Source: Priapulus caudatus
Taxonomy: Eukaryota > Priapulida > Priapulimorpha > Priapulimorphida > Priapulidae
DNA length: 20,140 nt
Direction of reading: 5' to 3'
Assembly (NCBI RefSeq): GCF_000485595.1
Contig: NW_014577531.1
Span: 256,284 to 276,423 of the forward strand
Part shown: one piece after another, positions 19,666 to 20,140 of the stretch
Layout: each line of letters starts with the position of its first letter
Numbering within the stretch: the stretch's first letter is position 1
Notes under the pieces: generated by a model
The model's input: only the letters and a program-made list of their open reading frames with translations
The model's database searches: none
Told to the model about the DNA's origin: nothing
Made by a program: the position numbers and the translations under genes

Positions 19666-19911
19666 TTTATTTTAGCCATTTGTCTGCTTAATCATGGATG
19701 GCATGAGATCTGCAGTAGACGAATTACGGCAAGTCGTTTGAACAACGACATTCTCCGCTGGTAAAATGAGCATGTTACTGCCGTTATAGCGACACAGGCG
19801 GAAAACCAGGCAGACGAAGGCTATTTGATATAAATGGTAGAAAACTTCTTCACAAAGCAGAGACATAGTGTTCAGTGGCCTTCTTTGTGGATTTTGTAAT
19901 TCCTGATAATT
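19666..19911 (-). CDS. Possible terminal exon with AATAAA
   Basis: A good acceptor (GGAATTTTGCAG) precedes 19,911. The following 79 codons run NYQELQNPQRRPLNTMS, a hydrophobic/aromatic stretch (VFYHLYQIAFVCLVFRLCRY) and a polar end (MIKQTNG) to TAA at 19,674-19,672. AATAAA lies at 19,671-19,666, directly after the stop. I do not recognise the protein. The AATAAA so close to the stop would imply a very short 3' UTR, and AT-rich sequence makes chance AATAAA common, so this is tentative. Upstream exons would lie beyond the right edge. Confidence 0.35.
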
Positions 19912-20140
19912 CTGCAAAATTCCATACCCAACACATGGTTTTTAACATGTGTGACCAATGAATAATTTGATTTATATACCATGCTAAATATCATTTACGG
20001 TTTTCTTAAATTTTACAAGCTGTTTTAATGTATTTAATTTCTAGATAATAGTTCGCGATGATTGATGACGCAATTGGACGTACACCCTGCATATGCCTTG
20101 ATTCTGATACTGGCAGACAATTTAGATAAGCGTTTCTGAA

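Overview
This window looks like animal (invertebrate) genomic DNA. It has short introns with GT-AG boundaries, dense microsatellites and minisatellites, small fold-back elements, decayed DNA transposons, and a fragment recognisable as the AAA+ region of neuron navigator (NAV), a bilaterian protein. DUF6589 and Mutator-like transposase genes are abundant in marine invertebrates such as amphioxus, cnidarians and molluscs. An amphioxus-like or other marine invertebrate is my best guess, but the species cannot be fixed from sequence alone.

Layout. 1-1,916: two copies of the first two visible coding exons (minus strand) of a small type II membrane protein with a coiled-coil stalk. The second copy lies exactly between two single N positions (1173 and 1917), so it may be an uncollapsed allele rather than a true tandem duplication. 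2,216-2,415: a weak zinc-finger-like exon (plus) with a frame break and a good splice donor. 3,060-3,380: a dispersed repeat rich in TGACCTTTGACC. 4,432-6,090: a Mutator-like transposase on the minus strand, broken by frameshifts, a nonsense codon, a 26-bp tandem duplication and a 179-bp MITE. 6,684-6,829: a NAV exon remnant (plus) with an in-frame TAG and a ruined Walker A, running straight into a (GT)n tract and a 0.6-kb purine minisatellite. 7,700-7,940: two strong inverted repeats. 8,421-9,465: a 1-kb purine minisatellite with a higher-order repeat of about 0.5 kb. 9,500-11,660: simple repeats, a GC-box/TATA-like site, hairpins and a fold-back element.

11,719-14,415 is the best-preserved gene. 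Six minus-strand exons, joined by five introns whose phases all agree, encode the C-terminal part (about 540 residues) of a DUF6589-family protein with an ING-like PHD finger inserted in it. The family looks transposon-related, but this copy has intact exons.

14,416-20,140 is mostly gene-poor. It contains an LTR-retrotransposon trace (TATA box, and a primer-binding site matching tRNA-Leu at 15,884), a long stretch with no credible ORF, and one possible terminal exon (minus, 19,672-19,911) followed by AATAAA. No operon-like cooperation between genes is expected or seen.
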